A stretch of 64,000 nucleotides of DNA from Vibrio stylophorae (GTDB taxonomy: Bacteria; Pseudomonadota; Gammaproteobacteria; Enterobacterales; Vibrionaceae). Both the position numbers and the translations under genes were made by a program. The notes under the pieces are model-generated. The model saw only the letters and a list, made by a program, of their open reading frames with translations, did not search any database and was not told the DNA's origin. Below, one piece after another: positions 17,101 to 26,073 of this stretch. Numbering within the stretch: position 1 is the first letter of the stretch; each line of letters begins with the position of its first letter. Location of the stretch: positions 1,517,915 to 1,581,914 of the forward strand of contig NZ_CAKLDI010000001.1 in the NCBI RefSeq assembly GCF_921293875.1, written 5' to 3'.

Positions 17101-18561
17101 ATGTCGACCCCAACTTCTCAATCAAGTGCACAGCCAAGTGCACCGCCAAGTACACAGCCAAGCGCTCAATCACAAATACCCGAATCTGCGGCATCAAGCC
17201 AATTGGTGTCCATCAATCCAGCGACAGGTCAGCTGATTCAGCAACATTTGGTACTCAATGAGCATGCCATTGAGCGCACCATTGCCAGAGCGCAAGGTGC
17301 TTATGATTGCTGGCGACAGCTTTCATACAGCGCCCGAGGTGAGATTTTAAAAAAGGTCGCGAAATCGCTTCGCAGCAATAAACAGCAGCTTGGGCAATTG
17401 ATGACAGATGAGATGGGAAAACCGGTCAAAGAAGCAGGCCCCGAGGTGGAAAAAGCCGCTTGGTGCGCCGAGCATTACGCCGAATTCACCGAGGCGTATT
17501 TGGCCGATGAGCCCATTGCATCCGATGCCAGCCACAGCTATGTGCACTATCAGCCGCTGGGACCAGTGCTTGGCATCATGCCGTGGAATTCCCCACTGTG
17601 GGTGACCTTTCGCTTTCTTGCGCCCGCGCTGATGGCTGGCAATACCTGCGTATTAAAACACGACCCGCACGTTCAAGGCTGCGCGCAAGGGATCATTCAA
17701 GCCTTTATCGATGCAGGCGCCCCTTCTGATATTGTGGTCAATTTGCCCATCGAAAATTCGCAAATTGAAGCTGTGATTCGCCATCCGTCCATTCAAGCCA
17801 TCTCCTTTACCGGCTCAGCCCGAGCGGGTGCCATTGTCGCAGCGCAAGCAGCCAGTGAAATCAAACCCTGCGTACTTGAGCTGGGTGGCTCAGACCCCTG
17901 CGTCATTTTAGCGGATGCTGATATTGACCAAGCTACAGATATCGTGACACTGTCACGCACCATCAATGCAGGCCAGTCCTGCATTGCCGCCAAACGCGTT
18001 ATTGTCGAAGCGCCTATCTATTCTGCTGTGGTTGAGCGCCTTAAAGCCAAACTCGGCCAGCTTGTGGTCGGCGATCCCAATCAGCTTGAAACAGATATCG
18101 GCCCCCTTGCTCGTGATGACTTACGACAAACGCTGCACCGCCAAGTGCAGCAAACCATCCACCAAGGTGCGCGCTGTTTGCTCGGCGGCGAGATGCCAAG
18201 TGGCGATGGATTTTACTATCCCGTCACTTTGCTTGTGGATGTACCCGCGCAAAGCTGCGCCATGGTTGAAGAAACCTTTGGCCCTGTGATGGTGGTCAGT
18301 TGTGTTGAGGATGCGGCGCAAGCGCTCAGTTTAGCTAACGATACCGAGTATGGCCTTGGCGCTGCGATTTGGACGCAAAGTGAAGAGAAAGCCCGCTACT
18401 TTGCTGAGCAACTCATTGCTGGCCAAGTGGCAGTAAATGGCATTGTAAAAACGGATCCAAGGCTTCCTAGTGGCGGCGTGAAGCGCTCGGGCTATGGCCG
18501 TGAACTTGGGCCTCATGGGATCAAAGAGTTCGTCAACGCCAAGCAGATTTGGCTGAAATAA
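17101..18561 (+). CDS. doeC: NAD(P)-dependent semialdehyde dehydrogenase (DoeC type)
   Basis: 486 residues of the aldehyde dehydrogenase family: GIMPWNSPLW, FTGSARAG, general base Glu260 in LELGG, catalytic Cys294 in NAGQSC, EETFGPV and the C-terminal PSGGVKRSGYGRELG. It resembles succinate-semialdehyde dehydrogenases; in the Doe pathway this enzyme oxidises aspartate semialdehyde to aspartate. Residues 1-33 are an unusual Ser/Pro/Gln-rich extension built from PSAQ/PSTQ-like repeats. AAAGGAGATATCG gives a strong ribosome-binding site 11 bases after the doeA stop. Last gene of the operon. Confidence 0.82.
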   Translation: MSTPTSQSSAQPSAPPSTQPSAQSQIPESAASSQLVSINPATGQLIQQHLVLNEHAIERTIARAQGAYDCWRQLSYSARGEILKKVAKSLRSNKQQLGQLMTDEMGKPVKEAGPEVEKAAWCAEHYAEFTEAYLADEPIASDASHSYVHYQPLGPVLGIMPWNSPLWVTFRFLAPALMAGNTCVLKHDPHVQGCAQGIIQAFIDAGAPSDIVVNLPIENSQIEAVIRHPSIQAISFTGSARAGAIVAAQAASEIKPCVLELGGSDPCVILADADIDQATDIVTLSRTINAGQSCIAAKRVIVEAPIYSAVVERLKAKLGQLVVGDPNQLETDIGPLARDDLRQTLHRQVQQTIHQGARCLLGGEMPSGDGFYYPVTLLVDVPAQSCAMVEETFGPVMVVSCVEDAAQALSLANDTEYGLGAAIWTQSEEKARYFAEQLIAGQVAVNGIVKTDPRLPSGGVKRSGYGRELGPHGIKEFVNAKQIWLK

Positions 18562-18634
18562 CGAAGTGCCATTCACCCATAGTCTGCACCCACACGCTTC
18601 ACCGACAATTACGCGATACATTGTGATTGAAAAT

Positions 18635-18666
18635 AAAATAGAGACCCTTGTGGTCTCTATTTTTCT
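18635..18666 (+). terminator. Terminator of the ectoine operon, bidirectional form
   Basis: Stem AAAATAGAGACC/GGTCTCTATTTT (12 bp) with a CTTGT loop, then TCT. The A-rich left arm would provide a T run for the converging gene ending at 18689. Confidence 0.88.
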
Positions 18667-18688
18667 AACGCTCATCATGCCAAGGTAA

Positions 18689-18988
18689 CTAACGCGGCCA
18701 ACCAACGAGTGTGGCGACACTAGGCGCTTTCACACGCTGCGCCCGCAGCCAACTCAACAGCTCATCTAATATGTCTTGTCCCATGGTCGAGCGAATCAGT
18801 GCGTTGAGCTCCCCGTCTAAGCACTCATCCCAAGTACAACTAATGGCTTCACTTACAGTTTCGCCCTCACCTTCAATACACCACACCTTACCGTCATCCG
18901 TCACGCACACTTGAAAGACAATCTCTGCTGCAGTTTGCTTTCGCCACACCGGCCATGGCGATTCGGTTTTACTGAAATTCAGATCCAT
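18689..18988 (-). CDS. Hypothetical protein, 99 residues
   Basis: An acidic soluble protein beginning MDLNFSKTESPWPVWRKQ, with a strand-rich middle (IVFQVCVTDDGKVWCIEGEG) and a helical end. I do not recognise the family. AAGGAGCGCC precedes ATG 18988, supporting a real gene. It lies between the ectoine operon terminator and the antiporter gene, same strand as the latter and 64 bases downstream-to-upstream apart, so it could be independently transcribed. There is no signal peptide. Confidence 0.6.
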   Translation of the reverse strand: MDLNFSKTESPWPVWRKQTAAEIVFQVCVTDDGKVWCIEGEGETVSEAISCTWDECLDGELNALIRSTMGQDILDELLSWLRAQRVKAPSVATLVGWPR

Positions 18989-19052
18989 TGGCGCTCCTTG
19001 TCCATATTAGCTAGCTTGGTTATTCGTTTTTTATTGGCGTTTTTTGTCTCTT

Positions 19053-20963
19053 TTATTGTTCTCTTTCGTTGATGTCAGCGTGCTTCGTTGCCGTCGCTGC
19101 ATCATTCGATTCTAAGATCATTGCGACCACAATACTGTGATTGGGCGGCAAAAAGGTATCAAGATCATCGCAAAACACGATGTCGCGATCCCCGGTCACA
19201 TAAAACAGCGGTTGCAGATAATTCTGCTGATGATGCGCAAGATAATCTTGATAACTAAAAGCTTCACTCAGCTTAGTATGGCGCACTTCAGCACCTTGAC
19301 TCATTAAACTCGCCAACTGGCTATAGCTAACGCGGCCACCCATCAACAGCTGACCATGATATTGCTGCGCCACGGCATGCTTGTCCGTGTCACGCTTCGA
19401 ACTATCACGACGCGTTGATTCCATTTTTGACGATTCAGATTGCTGAAAATTTTTAGGACGGTTGGCGCTGCGTTTGTTTTTTTGCAAGCAGTGCACCTTC
19501 TCATCGCCAAAATCCTCAAGAAAACGCATGCAAGCCATCATATTGAAATGCTGGTCAGCGGTCAGAGCCACCACATGGCCAATTCCTATGAGATTCAGGT
19601 TGTCTTCGGCATGACTGGAGATGGGATTGCCATAATATGCATCCAAACCCAGCATTCGTACTTGGCTGACATAATCCCAGTTAGAATCCGTGAGCAGCAC
19701 GCGGCGGTCGTATTTCGCAAGCGCTTGACCAAAGGCCTGCGCAACGCGGTTAGCGCCAATCAGCAAAAATCCACGCGGCTCAACCTCGGCGACATGCAAT
19801 GCCTTGGCGATGGGGCGCGCGCTGGCACTTTGCAAAACCACAGTACCAATGATCACCATAAAAGTCAGCGGTACTAATAACGTCGCGTTTTCAACGCCAT
19901 AATCGGTGAGCTTAATCGCAAATAGTGAGGAGATCGAAGCGGCAACAATGCCCCTTGGTGCCACCCACGCTAAAAAGCACTTTTCGCGCCAATCAAGGCC
20001 GCTTCGCCAAGTGGCGATCAAAATAGAGATGGGCCGCGACACCAGTTGCATCACCGCAAACAAAATAAGCGCCGCTACACCCAGCGCCGCAAAATCATCA
20101 AGGTGAATGCGCGCAGCTAAAAAGATAAACAAACCTGTGATGAGCATAATGGTGAGATGCTCTTTAAAATGCAGGATCTTTTGAATGTTGATCCCCTTGG
20201 CATTGGCAAGCCACATGCCCATCACGGTGACCGAGAGCAATCCCGCTTCCGACTCTAAATGATTGGACAGCGCAAAAACGCCCAATACCACCATCAACAC
20301 AGCAAAGGGCTGTAAATAGTCAGGGATCCAACGACGACGTAAAATCGTCGCCACCGCCATCCCCGAAAGCGCCCCCAAGCCCATACCAATCAATATCAGT
20401 AATGCAAAGACCTCAAGGCTATTGACCGCATTGTGCGAGACAATAAATTCATAAACCATCACCACCAACAGCGCGCCGATAGGATCGATTAAAATCCCCT
20501 CCCAGCGCAGAATATTGCCCAGTTTGGCGCTCGGCCTCACAGTACGTAGCAAGGGCACGATCACGGTTGGGCCGGTCACCACAGTCAAGCTGCCAAAGAG
20601 AATGGCCAGCTCCCATGAAAATCCCAAAATATAATGGGTGGCGATACCCGTCAGCGCCCATGAGACAAAAGCGCCGATGGAAACAATACTCCAGACCGAG
20701 CCGCTCACCGCTTGAATCTCTTTTTTATTGAGGGTCAAACTGCCCTCAAACAAAATAACGGCCACCGCCAGCGACACCAGCGGAAACAGCAAATTGCCCA
20801 GTAACGCATCGGGATCGAGCCACTGAAATAGCGGTCCCATGGCAATACCCGCAAGCAATAAAAACAAAATGGCTGGCAGACGTAAACGCCATGCCAGCCA
20901 CTGACATCCTAAGCCAACCACCCCGACAGCTGAGAGAATTAACGCTTCATGACCCACTTGCAT
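19053..20963 (-). CDS. Cation:proton antiporter (CPA1/NhaP-like) with TrkA-N-like domain
   Basis: 636 residues. About twelve membrane segments fill residues 5-395, with FGSLTVVTGPTVIVPLLR and WVAPRGIVAASISSLF characteristic of CPA1 sodium/proton exchangers. From about 405 a Rossmann-type TrkA-N-like domain starts (GFLLIGANRVAQAFGQAL), with the glycine motif altered from GxGxxG to GANRVA. A charged linker (SKMESTRRDSSKRDTDK) follows near 510. The role is Na+ or K+ efflux driven by protons, fitting a saline habitat and the ectoine genes nearby. AAAGGATG at the start gives a plausible ribosome site. Confidence 0.87.
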   Translation of the reverse strand: MQVGHEALILSAVGVVGLGCQWLAWRLRLPAILFLLLAGIAMGPLFQWLDPDALLGNLLFPLVSLAVAVILFEGSLTLNKKEIQAVSGSVWSIVSIGAFVSWALTGIATHYILGFSWELAILFGSLTVVTGPTVIVPLLRTVRPSAKLGNILRWEGILIDPIGALLVVMVYEFIVSHNAVNSLEVFALLILIGMGLGALSGMAVATILRRRWIPDYLQPFAVLMVVLGVFALSNHLESEAGLLSVTVMGMWLANAKGINIQKILHFKEHLTIMLITGLFIFLAARIHLDDFAALGVAALILFAVMQLVSRPISILIATWRSGLDWREKCFLAWVAPRGIVAASISSLFAIKLTDYGVENATLLVPLTFMVIIGTVVLQSASARPIAKALHVAEVEPRGFLLIGANRVAQAFGQALAKYDRRVLLTDSNWDYVSQVRMLGLDAYYGNPISSHAEDNLNLIGIGHVVALTADQHFNMMACMRFLEDFGDEKVHCLQKNKRSANRPKNFQQSESSKMESTRRDSSKRDTDKHAVAQQYHGQLLMGGRVSYSQLASLMSQGAEVRHTKLSEAFSYQDYLAHHQQNYLQPLFYVTGDRDIVFCDDLDTFLPPNHSIVVAMILESNDAATATKHADINEREQ

Positions 20964-21243
20964 CCTTTACCCTTTTCGCTTGCACCTTGTGCCAAGTCCA
21001 TCTGCATTCAATTTAGATAGTGTAGAGCGAAATCAGTCCTTAGATTGCGTGTTCCTTTGAATTCTGATCATTCAAAATTTCGAGCGTCATCCATTTATGA
21101 ATCATTCATTTATCAATCGCTTATTCATTACTTGCTGATGAGTCATTCACTGATAAATCACGCTCTGATTGATCACTAATTTCAATCATTCATTGTCTAA
21201 GGCTGGCGCTTGGGCGGTGACGCAAAACCGAGCATGTACACAA

Positions 21244-21696
21244 TCAGTTAAAATCATCAGGCGTCAGGCCTAGCCACTGGGCCAATCGTGCCCGATCAGT
21301 AATGGCCTGACTTAATGACCCCTGCAAGAACACCTTACGAAGAAACGTTACGCCAAGCTGCTGCTCAAAAAAGGCGATGGCTTGCACCGCTTGACTAGGT
21401 GATTGCAAATCAGGCCATTGCACCTGATGACGATAATGTGGCAGCTCAGTTTCAAAATGAAAACCATAGGTTCCCCAATCCACTTTGAGCTTACGGTCTG
21501 CACGCTCAAGTGCCAATTTCCAAGAAGACTCGGTCAGACTTAAAGTCACTTTTAAGTCATCCGGCGCAATCGAGTTACGGTGAACCGCCCAGGTCATCAC
21601 GGGCTTTGTGCTCCACTGAATATAAAACGTCCAATACTTTTCAAGGTGTTCAAAACCCAAGGATTGTATTAGCTCAAGTTGATTCATTCTGCGCAT
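21244..21696 (-). CDS. Hypothetical protein, 150 residues
   Basis: A soluble protein with many Trp and aromatic residues (EHLEKYWTFYIQWSTKPVM, LKVDWGTYGFHFETELPHY). It has no signal peptide or membrane segment, and I do not recognise the family. ATG codons at 21696 and 21687 are both possible; neither has a strong ribosome site. The 280 bases between it and the antiporter gene hold repeated ATTCATT-type words but no gene. Confidence 0.55.
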   Translation of the reverse strand: MRRMNQLELIQSLGFEHLEKYWTFYIQWSTKPVMTWAVHRNSIAPDDLKVTLSLTESSWKLALERADRKLKVDWGTYGFHFETELPHYRHQVQWPDLQSPSQAVQAIAFFEQQLGVTFLRKVFLQGSLSQAITDRARLAQWLGLTPDDFN

Positions 21697-21846
21697 TGTT
21701 TTATCGATTCATTATTCTTTAGCGGTAAATTTCCCTTTCATCATACTCATTTACAACTCTTTCGTGAATTTCATCTGATTTGAGTTGCTTCTCCCTCCGA
21801 CACCGCTAATATGCTGATTGCTTGTTAAGTATCCTTAAGGAAGAAC

Positions 21847-22725
21847 ATGAAACGTATTTTTTCTCTGGTAGCACTGCTGATGGTCGCCATTGCCATCACA
21901 CCTATCGCAGAAGCGAAACGCTTTGGTGGCAGCAAGTCTTTTGGTAAAAGCTTTAAGACAGCGCCAGCACCAAAACATCAACGTCAAGACACCCGTACTG
22001 TGGGTCAAGACCAAAAAGCAAAACCAAGCAGCAATAAAAAAGGCTTGATGGGTGGCCTACTCGGCGGCCTATTGGCTGGTGGTTTGCTTGCTGCACTCTT
22101 TGCTGGTGGTGCATTTAATGGTATCCAATTTATGGATGTCCTGATCATCGCAGGTGTGGCCTTTATTATTTTCAAACTCATTCGCGGTATGCTGGCAGCC
22201 AAACAGGGCAGCATGAATCAGCATCAATATCGCCAGCAGCCAGCCTTTGGCGGTAATCAGTACCAGCCAGAGCCAAATGTGCACCAATTCGAGCAACCAC
22301 AACAAACCGTTTCAGGCGGTGGTTTTGGTGCGCCTGTAGATGTGCCACATAACTACCCTGCTGGTTTTGACCAAGCTGCCTTTATTAATGGTGCGCGCGA
22401 GCACTACCGTATTTTGCAAGGTGCTTGGAACCACAACGAGCTTGATAAGATTGCAGAATATGTATCGCCAAGCTTGTTTGAGGATCTCAAAGCTGAGCGC
22501 GCAGCGCTTGTAGGCGAGCAACACACCGATGTGTTGTATATCGATGCGGAAATTGTTCGCGCCGACTATGACAGCAACTCAGCAGAGCTTAGCTTGCAAT
22601 TTAAGGGGCGTTACCGCGACGCCGTTGAAGGCATTGAAGAAGATATCGAAGATGTATGGCACCTTGAGCGTGATCTCACCACGCCAAATGCACCTTGGCT
22701 GATAGTCGGTATTCAAAACAGCTAA
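21847..22725 (+). CDS. Tim44-like domain membrane protein
   Basis: 292 residues. A cleavable-looking signal (MKRIFSLVALLMVAIAITP, AEA at 21-23) leads to a basic Gly/Lys/Gln-rich stretch. A Gly-rich membrane segment follows (GGLLGGLLAGGLLAALFAGG, about 62-81), then a second (VLIIAGVAFIIFKLI, near 97-112). After a Gln-rich linker, residues about 175-290 form a Tim44-like/calcium-binding-family domain (FINGAREHYRILQGAW, LFEDLKAE, LSLQFKGRYRDA, VWHLERDL). The bacterial function is unknown. AAGGAAG precedes ATG 21847 at good spacing. It is followed by its own terminator. Confidence 0.82.
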   Translation: MKRIFSLVALLMVAIAITPIAEAKRFGGSKSFGKSFKTAPAPKHQRQDTRTVGQDQKAKPSSNKKGLMGGLLGGLLAGGLLAALFAGGAFNGIQFMDVLIIAGVAFIIFKLIRGMLAAKQGSMNQHQYRQQPAFGGNQYQPEPNVHQFEQPQQTVSGGGFGAPVDVPHNYPAGFDQAAFINGAREHYRILQGAWNHNELDKIAEYVSPSLFEDLKAERAALVGEQHTDVLYIDAEIVRADYDSNSAELSLQFKGRYRDAVEGIEEDIEDVWHLERDLTTPNAPWLIVGIQNS

Positions 22726-22751
22726 TCTGGCATCCATGCAGAATAAACAGA

Positions 22752-22781
22752 GCGCCCAAGTGAAAGCTTGGGCGTTTTTTT
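22752..22781 (+). terminator. Terminator of the Tim44-like gene
   Basis: Stem CGCCCAAG/CTTGGGCG (8 bp) with a TGAAAG loop and seven T. Confidence 0.92.
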
Positions 22782-22918
22782 ATGCCTCGCGTATACTCCA
22801 TGCCATGCATGCATTTGCACAAACTGACAAAGTGCAATGACGATGCAAAATAAAAACAACCGATAAAAGCAGTCACAGCCGTCACATCAATCAAAGCAAT
22901 CAAATGGAAGATAACACC

Positions 22919-23236
22919 ATGGCTCAATTTAAATACCAAGCACTTACACAAGCGCAGCAAGACCAGCTCGATGCGCAAGTTTTCCGTCGTTTATTGGCGC
23001 ACCTTGATGCCAACAAAGATGTGCAAAATATCGATCTGATGATTTTGGCGGGATTTTGCCGAAACTGCTTTAGTAAGTGGTACCTAGCCGAAGCGGAACA
23101 ACAAGGTTTGAATCTGGATATCGATGATGCCCGCGAGCGCGTTTACGGCATGACCTACGATGAATGGAAACAAAACCATCAACCACCGGCAACACCAGAG
23201 CAGCTCGCCGCTTTTGAAGCAAAACAAAAGCAATAA
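22919..23236 (+). CDS. DUF1244 family protein
   Basis: 105 residues. The core LDAQVFRRLLAHLDANKDVQ, LMILAGFCRNCFSKWYLAEA and RERVYGMTYDEWK is the DUF1244 signature, a small helical family whose role is unknown. The conserved FCRNC pair of cysteines is present. Two in-frame ATGs exist: 22904 and 22919. GGAAG at 22907-22911 is correctly placed only for 22919, giving MAQFKYQAL. Confidence 0.85.
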   Translation: MAQFKYQALTQAQQDQLDAQVFRRLLAHLDANKDVQNIDLMILAGFCRNCFSKWYLAEAEQQGLNLDIDDARERVYGMTYDEWKQNHQPPATPEQLAAFEAKQKQ

Positions 23237-23318
23237 TCGCGCGGTATATCAGCACTGAATGAGAGCTATCGGGCGTTGCGCCTTATTTCACTTTAGCAAT
23301 CAGCCTTTAGCCTTATAT

Positions 23319-23352
23319 AAAAAGCGCTTCAGTTACCTGAAGCGCTTTTTTG
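23319..23352 (+). terminator. Terminator after DUF1244, bidirectional form
   Basis: AAAAAGCGCTTCAG/CTGAAGCGCTTTTTT around TTAC. The A-rich left arm gives a T run for the converging sensor-kinase gene ending at 23409. Confidence 0.92.
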
Positions 23353-23408
23353 TTCATACAACGTGGTGAATGCGTAGTGATTAATTCATCGCGCATAATG
23401 CATGATGA

Positions 23409-24686
23409 TTAGTGCATCCTATTGGGCATTTCAATGCGCACCCCTAACCCAGGATCGCAGTCATAGAGATGGATATGTCCGTGATGTAGCCCGGCCACCG
23501 CTTTTGCTAGCGACAAACCCAGCCCCAGTCCACCATCAGTGCGACTTTTATCGACGCGATACAAACGCTCAAACACCCGCGCTTTTTCGCCATCAGCAAT
23601 GCCTGGGCCATTGTCTTCCACTTGCAACCAAACCTGATGCCGCACGGCATTGAGCCCGCAGCTTAAGCGGATATGCGTTCTGTTTTCCGCATGACTTAAT
23701 ACATTGTTTGACGTATTGCTTGATGCATCCGTTGGCGCACAATAGCGCAACGCATTTTCAATTAAGTTGGCGACTTGCTGAATCAATAGCTCACGATCGC
23801 CTTGAATCATCAAGGCTTGCGCTGGCTTTTCGACCTCTAAATGCATGCCCGCATCTTCGGCAACATCACTGTAAATTTCCGCGACGGTATCCACGATTTG
23901 CCCCACATCCACAGGACTAAATCGGCTGCGACGCGCACCAGATTCGATTTGGCTAATGCGCAGTAAAGCATCAAAAATCGAGGCCAAACGCTGCGAGTCA
24001 TTGAGCGCTTGATCAAGCTCCGCCATAAAGGCCTGCGACTCATTATATTGACTGTGCGATGCATCTTCGCGAAGCGCGAGCAGGTTATGGCGTAAACGGG
24101 TGATTGGGGTTTTTAACTCATGGGCAATATTAGATGAGATATCACTCATGGCAGCCACTGAACCTTCAAGGCGCGAGAGCATTTCATCCACACTCACGGC
24201 AATGCGCGCTAAATCATTATTGGGGCGTTTAACGCCTGTTCGCACCGAGAGATCGCCCTCTGCGGCAGCAGCCAAAACTTGTTCAATGCGTGAAATGCGG
24301 CGACGACTATGGCGGCTTAGCGCAATCACAATCGCCGTGGTAAAAATGGCCACCAGCACGCCAGAGAGAATAAATCCCGTGGTTAAAACCGCGAGAATCT
24401 CATCATCTTCAATGGGGTCGTCATCGATTTTTTTCTCATGGCCGCTGGCAAGCTCTTTGGACTCACGCACAATCTCTTGGTTTTGTTTGCCCAATTCATA
24501 ATCGACATACATTAAGCTGGCGCTGGCCATCAGCACCAAACTCAATATCGACACCAGTACAAAAAAGATGCCCTGCTGCGCAGCACTACTACGCAACCAA
24601 AGCGGTAATTGAATCGATTGTTTCAGCCAAAGGCGCAGTTGCTGTTTACGCTGTTCAAAACCAAAGTGATGATCATTCAGCGCCAT
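23409..24686 (-). CDS. Sensor histidine kinase of an OmpR-type two-component pair
   Basis: 425 residues. Membrane segments near 40-60 and 100-122 bracket a short acidic periplasmic loop (KKIDDDPIEDDEI). HAMP (RRISRIEQVLAAAAEGDLSVR) leads to the H box SSNIAHELKTPITRLRHNL (His near 190), then N box LIENALRYC, and G boxes DNGPGIADG and GGLGLGLSLAK. The loop is too short for a large sensor, so membrane or ion sensing is possible. ATG 24686 shares an A with the regulator stop (TAATG) and has AAGGAG five bases upstream. It is probably co-transcribed with the genes up to 26631. Confidence 0.9.
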   Translation of the reverse strand: MALNDHHFGFEQRKQQLRLWLKQSIQLPLWLRSSAAQQGIFFVLVSILSLVLMASASLMYVDYELGKQNQEIVRESKELASGHEKKIDDDPIEDDEILAVLTTGFILSGVLVAIFTTAIVIALSRHSRRRISRIEQVLAAAAEGDLSVRTGVKRPNNDLARIAVSVDEMLSRLEGSVAAMSDISSNIAHELKTPITRLRHNLLALREDASHSQYNESQAFMAELDQALNDSQRLASIFDALLRISQIESGARRSRFSPVDVGQIVDTVAEIYSDVAEDAGMHLEVEKPAQALMIQGDRELLIQQVANLIENALRYCAPTDASSNTSNNVLSHAENRTHIRLSCGLNAVRHQVWLQVEDNGPGIADGEKARVFERLYRVDKSRTDGGLGLGLSLAKAVAGLHHGHIHLYDCDPGLGVRIEMPNRMH

Positions 24687-25390
24687 TAGCACTCCTTACT
24701 GGCACCGCGGTGCTCTAGTTTATAGCCCGCACCACGCACGGTTTGAATCAAACTGTCGCCAAAGGGTTTTTCGACTTTATTTCGCAAGCGACTGATATGG
24801 GTTTCCACCACGCTGGTTTGCGGATCAAAGTGAATATCCCATACATGTTCCAGCAGCATGGTTCGCGTGATCACACGACCTGGGTGACGTAAAAAGAGCT
24901 CTAAAATACGAAACTCTTTCGGCTGCAAATCAAGCAGCTGCCCCTGACGCGTGGCCGTGTGTTCAAATAAATTCAGGGTCAAATCGCCAAACACCAACTC
25001 AGGTTTACTCTCTACCGAGGTTAAACCGGCACGGCGAGAAAGCGCTGTCACACGCGCAAGAAGCTCAGAAAATGCAAAGGGCTTGGTGAGATAATCATCT
25101 CCACCCGCTTCGAGTCCTTCGACGCGATCATCCACCCCACCCAGTGAGGTCAAAAAGAGAATGGGCATACCAATTTGCGCTGCGCGTAGCGCTTTGACCA
25201 AGGACAGGCCATCTAATCCGGGTAACATGCGATCGACAATGGCCACATCAAATTGCTCACTCATGCAAAGCGTGAGTGCAATTTTGCCATTATCAATCAC
25301 CTCAACTTGGTGCCCCGCTTCTCGCAAGCCTTTGTCGACAAAACTGCTTAAGCTGACATCATCTTCTACTAATAATACGCGCATGCTCAT
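24686..25390 (-). CDS. OmpR/PhoB-family response regulator
   Basis: 234 residues. The receiver domain (MRVLLVEDDVSLSSFVDKGL; phospho-Asp in VDRMLPGLDG near 53; Lys in YLTKPFAF near 104) is followed by a winged-helix DNA-binding domain (LQPKEFRILELFLRHPGRV, VVETHISRLRNKV, TVRGAGYKL). Starts at 25390 (MSMRV) and 25384 (MRV) are both ATG; AGAGAGC upstream favours 25390. It is tightly coupled to the sensor kinase and lies downstream of a small membrane protein and a PepSY protein, a context seen with regulators that monitor envelope or metal stress. Confidence 0.9.
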   Translation of the reverse strand: MSMRVLLVEDDVSLSSFVDKGLREAGHQVEVIDNGKIALTLCMSEQFDVAIVDRMLPGLDGLSLVKALRAAQIGMPILFLTSLGGVDDRVEGLEAGGDDYLTKPFAFSELLARVTALSRRAGLTSVESKPELVFGDLTLNLFEHTATRQGQLLDLQPKEFRILELFLRHPGRVITRTMLLEHVWDIHFDPQTSVVETHISRLRNKVEKPFGDSLIQTVRGAGYKLEHRGASKEC

Positions 25391-25535
25391 GCTCTCTATT
25401 GTGATGATTCGCTGTCCCTGCGCTCTCACTATCAATTCACACTCGACTCAATTCGAGTGAATCGACGCTCTTTCATCAATCACGTGTTTCACAAACTAAT
25501 TCATAAAACACAGATTAATCAATGCCGCTACTAGT

Positions 25536-25829
25536 CTAATAAACCGCAACCACAGAGTCATCTTTCGACGCATTTGCGCCTGTATTTTCGGCGTTTTTCT
25601 GTAAACCCTGCTGTTTTGCTCGCCACGCACGCCATTGCAAACCAATCATCGCAAACACACCGGCAAACAAGCAAAGCCCTAGGGTGGCCAAGCCAATCAC
25701 GAAAAATAGCGAGAAAGCGCAAAGCGCACCGACCATGGGTAAACCTTTACGGCCAATAGCATGGCGATAACGCTGAGCGCGGCGCCATAGATTTTGATAA
25801 CGTGCAGATAGCTTCATTTTTAAATCCAT
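25536..25829 (-). CDS. Small inner-membrane protein, hypothetical
   Basis: 97 residues: a basic N-terminal helix (KMKLSARYQNLWRRAQRYR), two hydrophobic segments nearly fused (about 38-75, MVGALCAFSLFFVIGLATLG then LCLFAGVFAMIGLQW), and a polar tail. No family recognised. ATG 25829 with AGAGAG six bases upstream is preferred to the TTG at 25850. It lies between the PepSY gene and the response regulator on the same strand, suggesting a shared operon and a possible accessory role in signalling. Confidence 0.65.
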   Translation of the reverse strand: MDLKMKLSARYQNLWRRAQRYRHAIGRKGLPMVGALCAFSLFFVIGLATLGLCLFAGVFAMIGLQWRAWRAKQQGLQKNAENTGANASKDDSVVAVY

Positions 25830-26073
25830 AAATTCTCTCTTATCAATCAAAACAGTATTAAAGACACTTCAAATAGACGAAAGTCTTTTGTGCACTGCAT
25901 GACTGACATACATATGAAATAGATAACTAAATAAAAGGCGTCTCAATCTATATCGAAAATATCGCCTCGATAAAAACTGATGACGCCAATTCAACGCTTA
26001 TCGACGATGAAAGCTTGTCGATAATAGAAAAGCGAATCGATAACAGGAACGCTTATCTAGAACAGCGGCGCGA

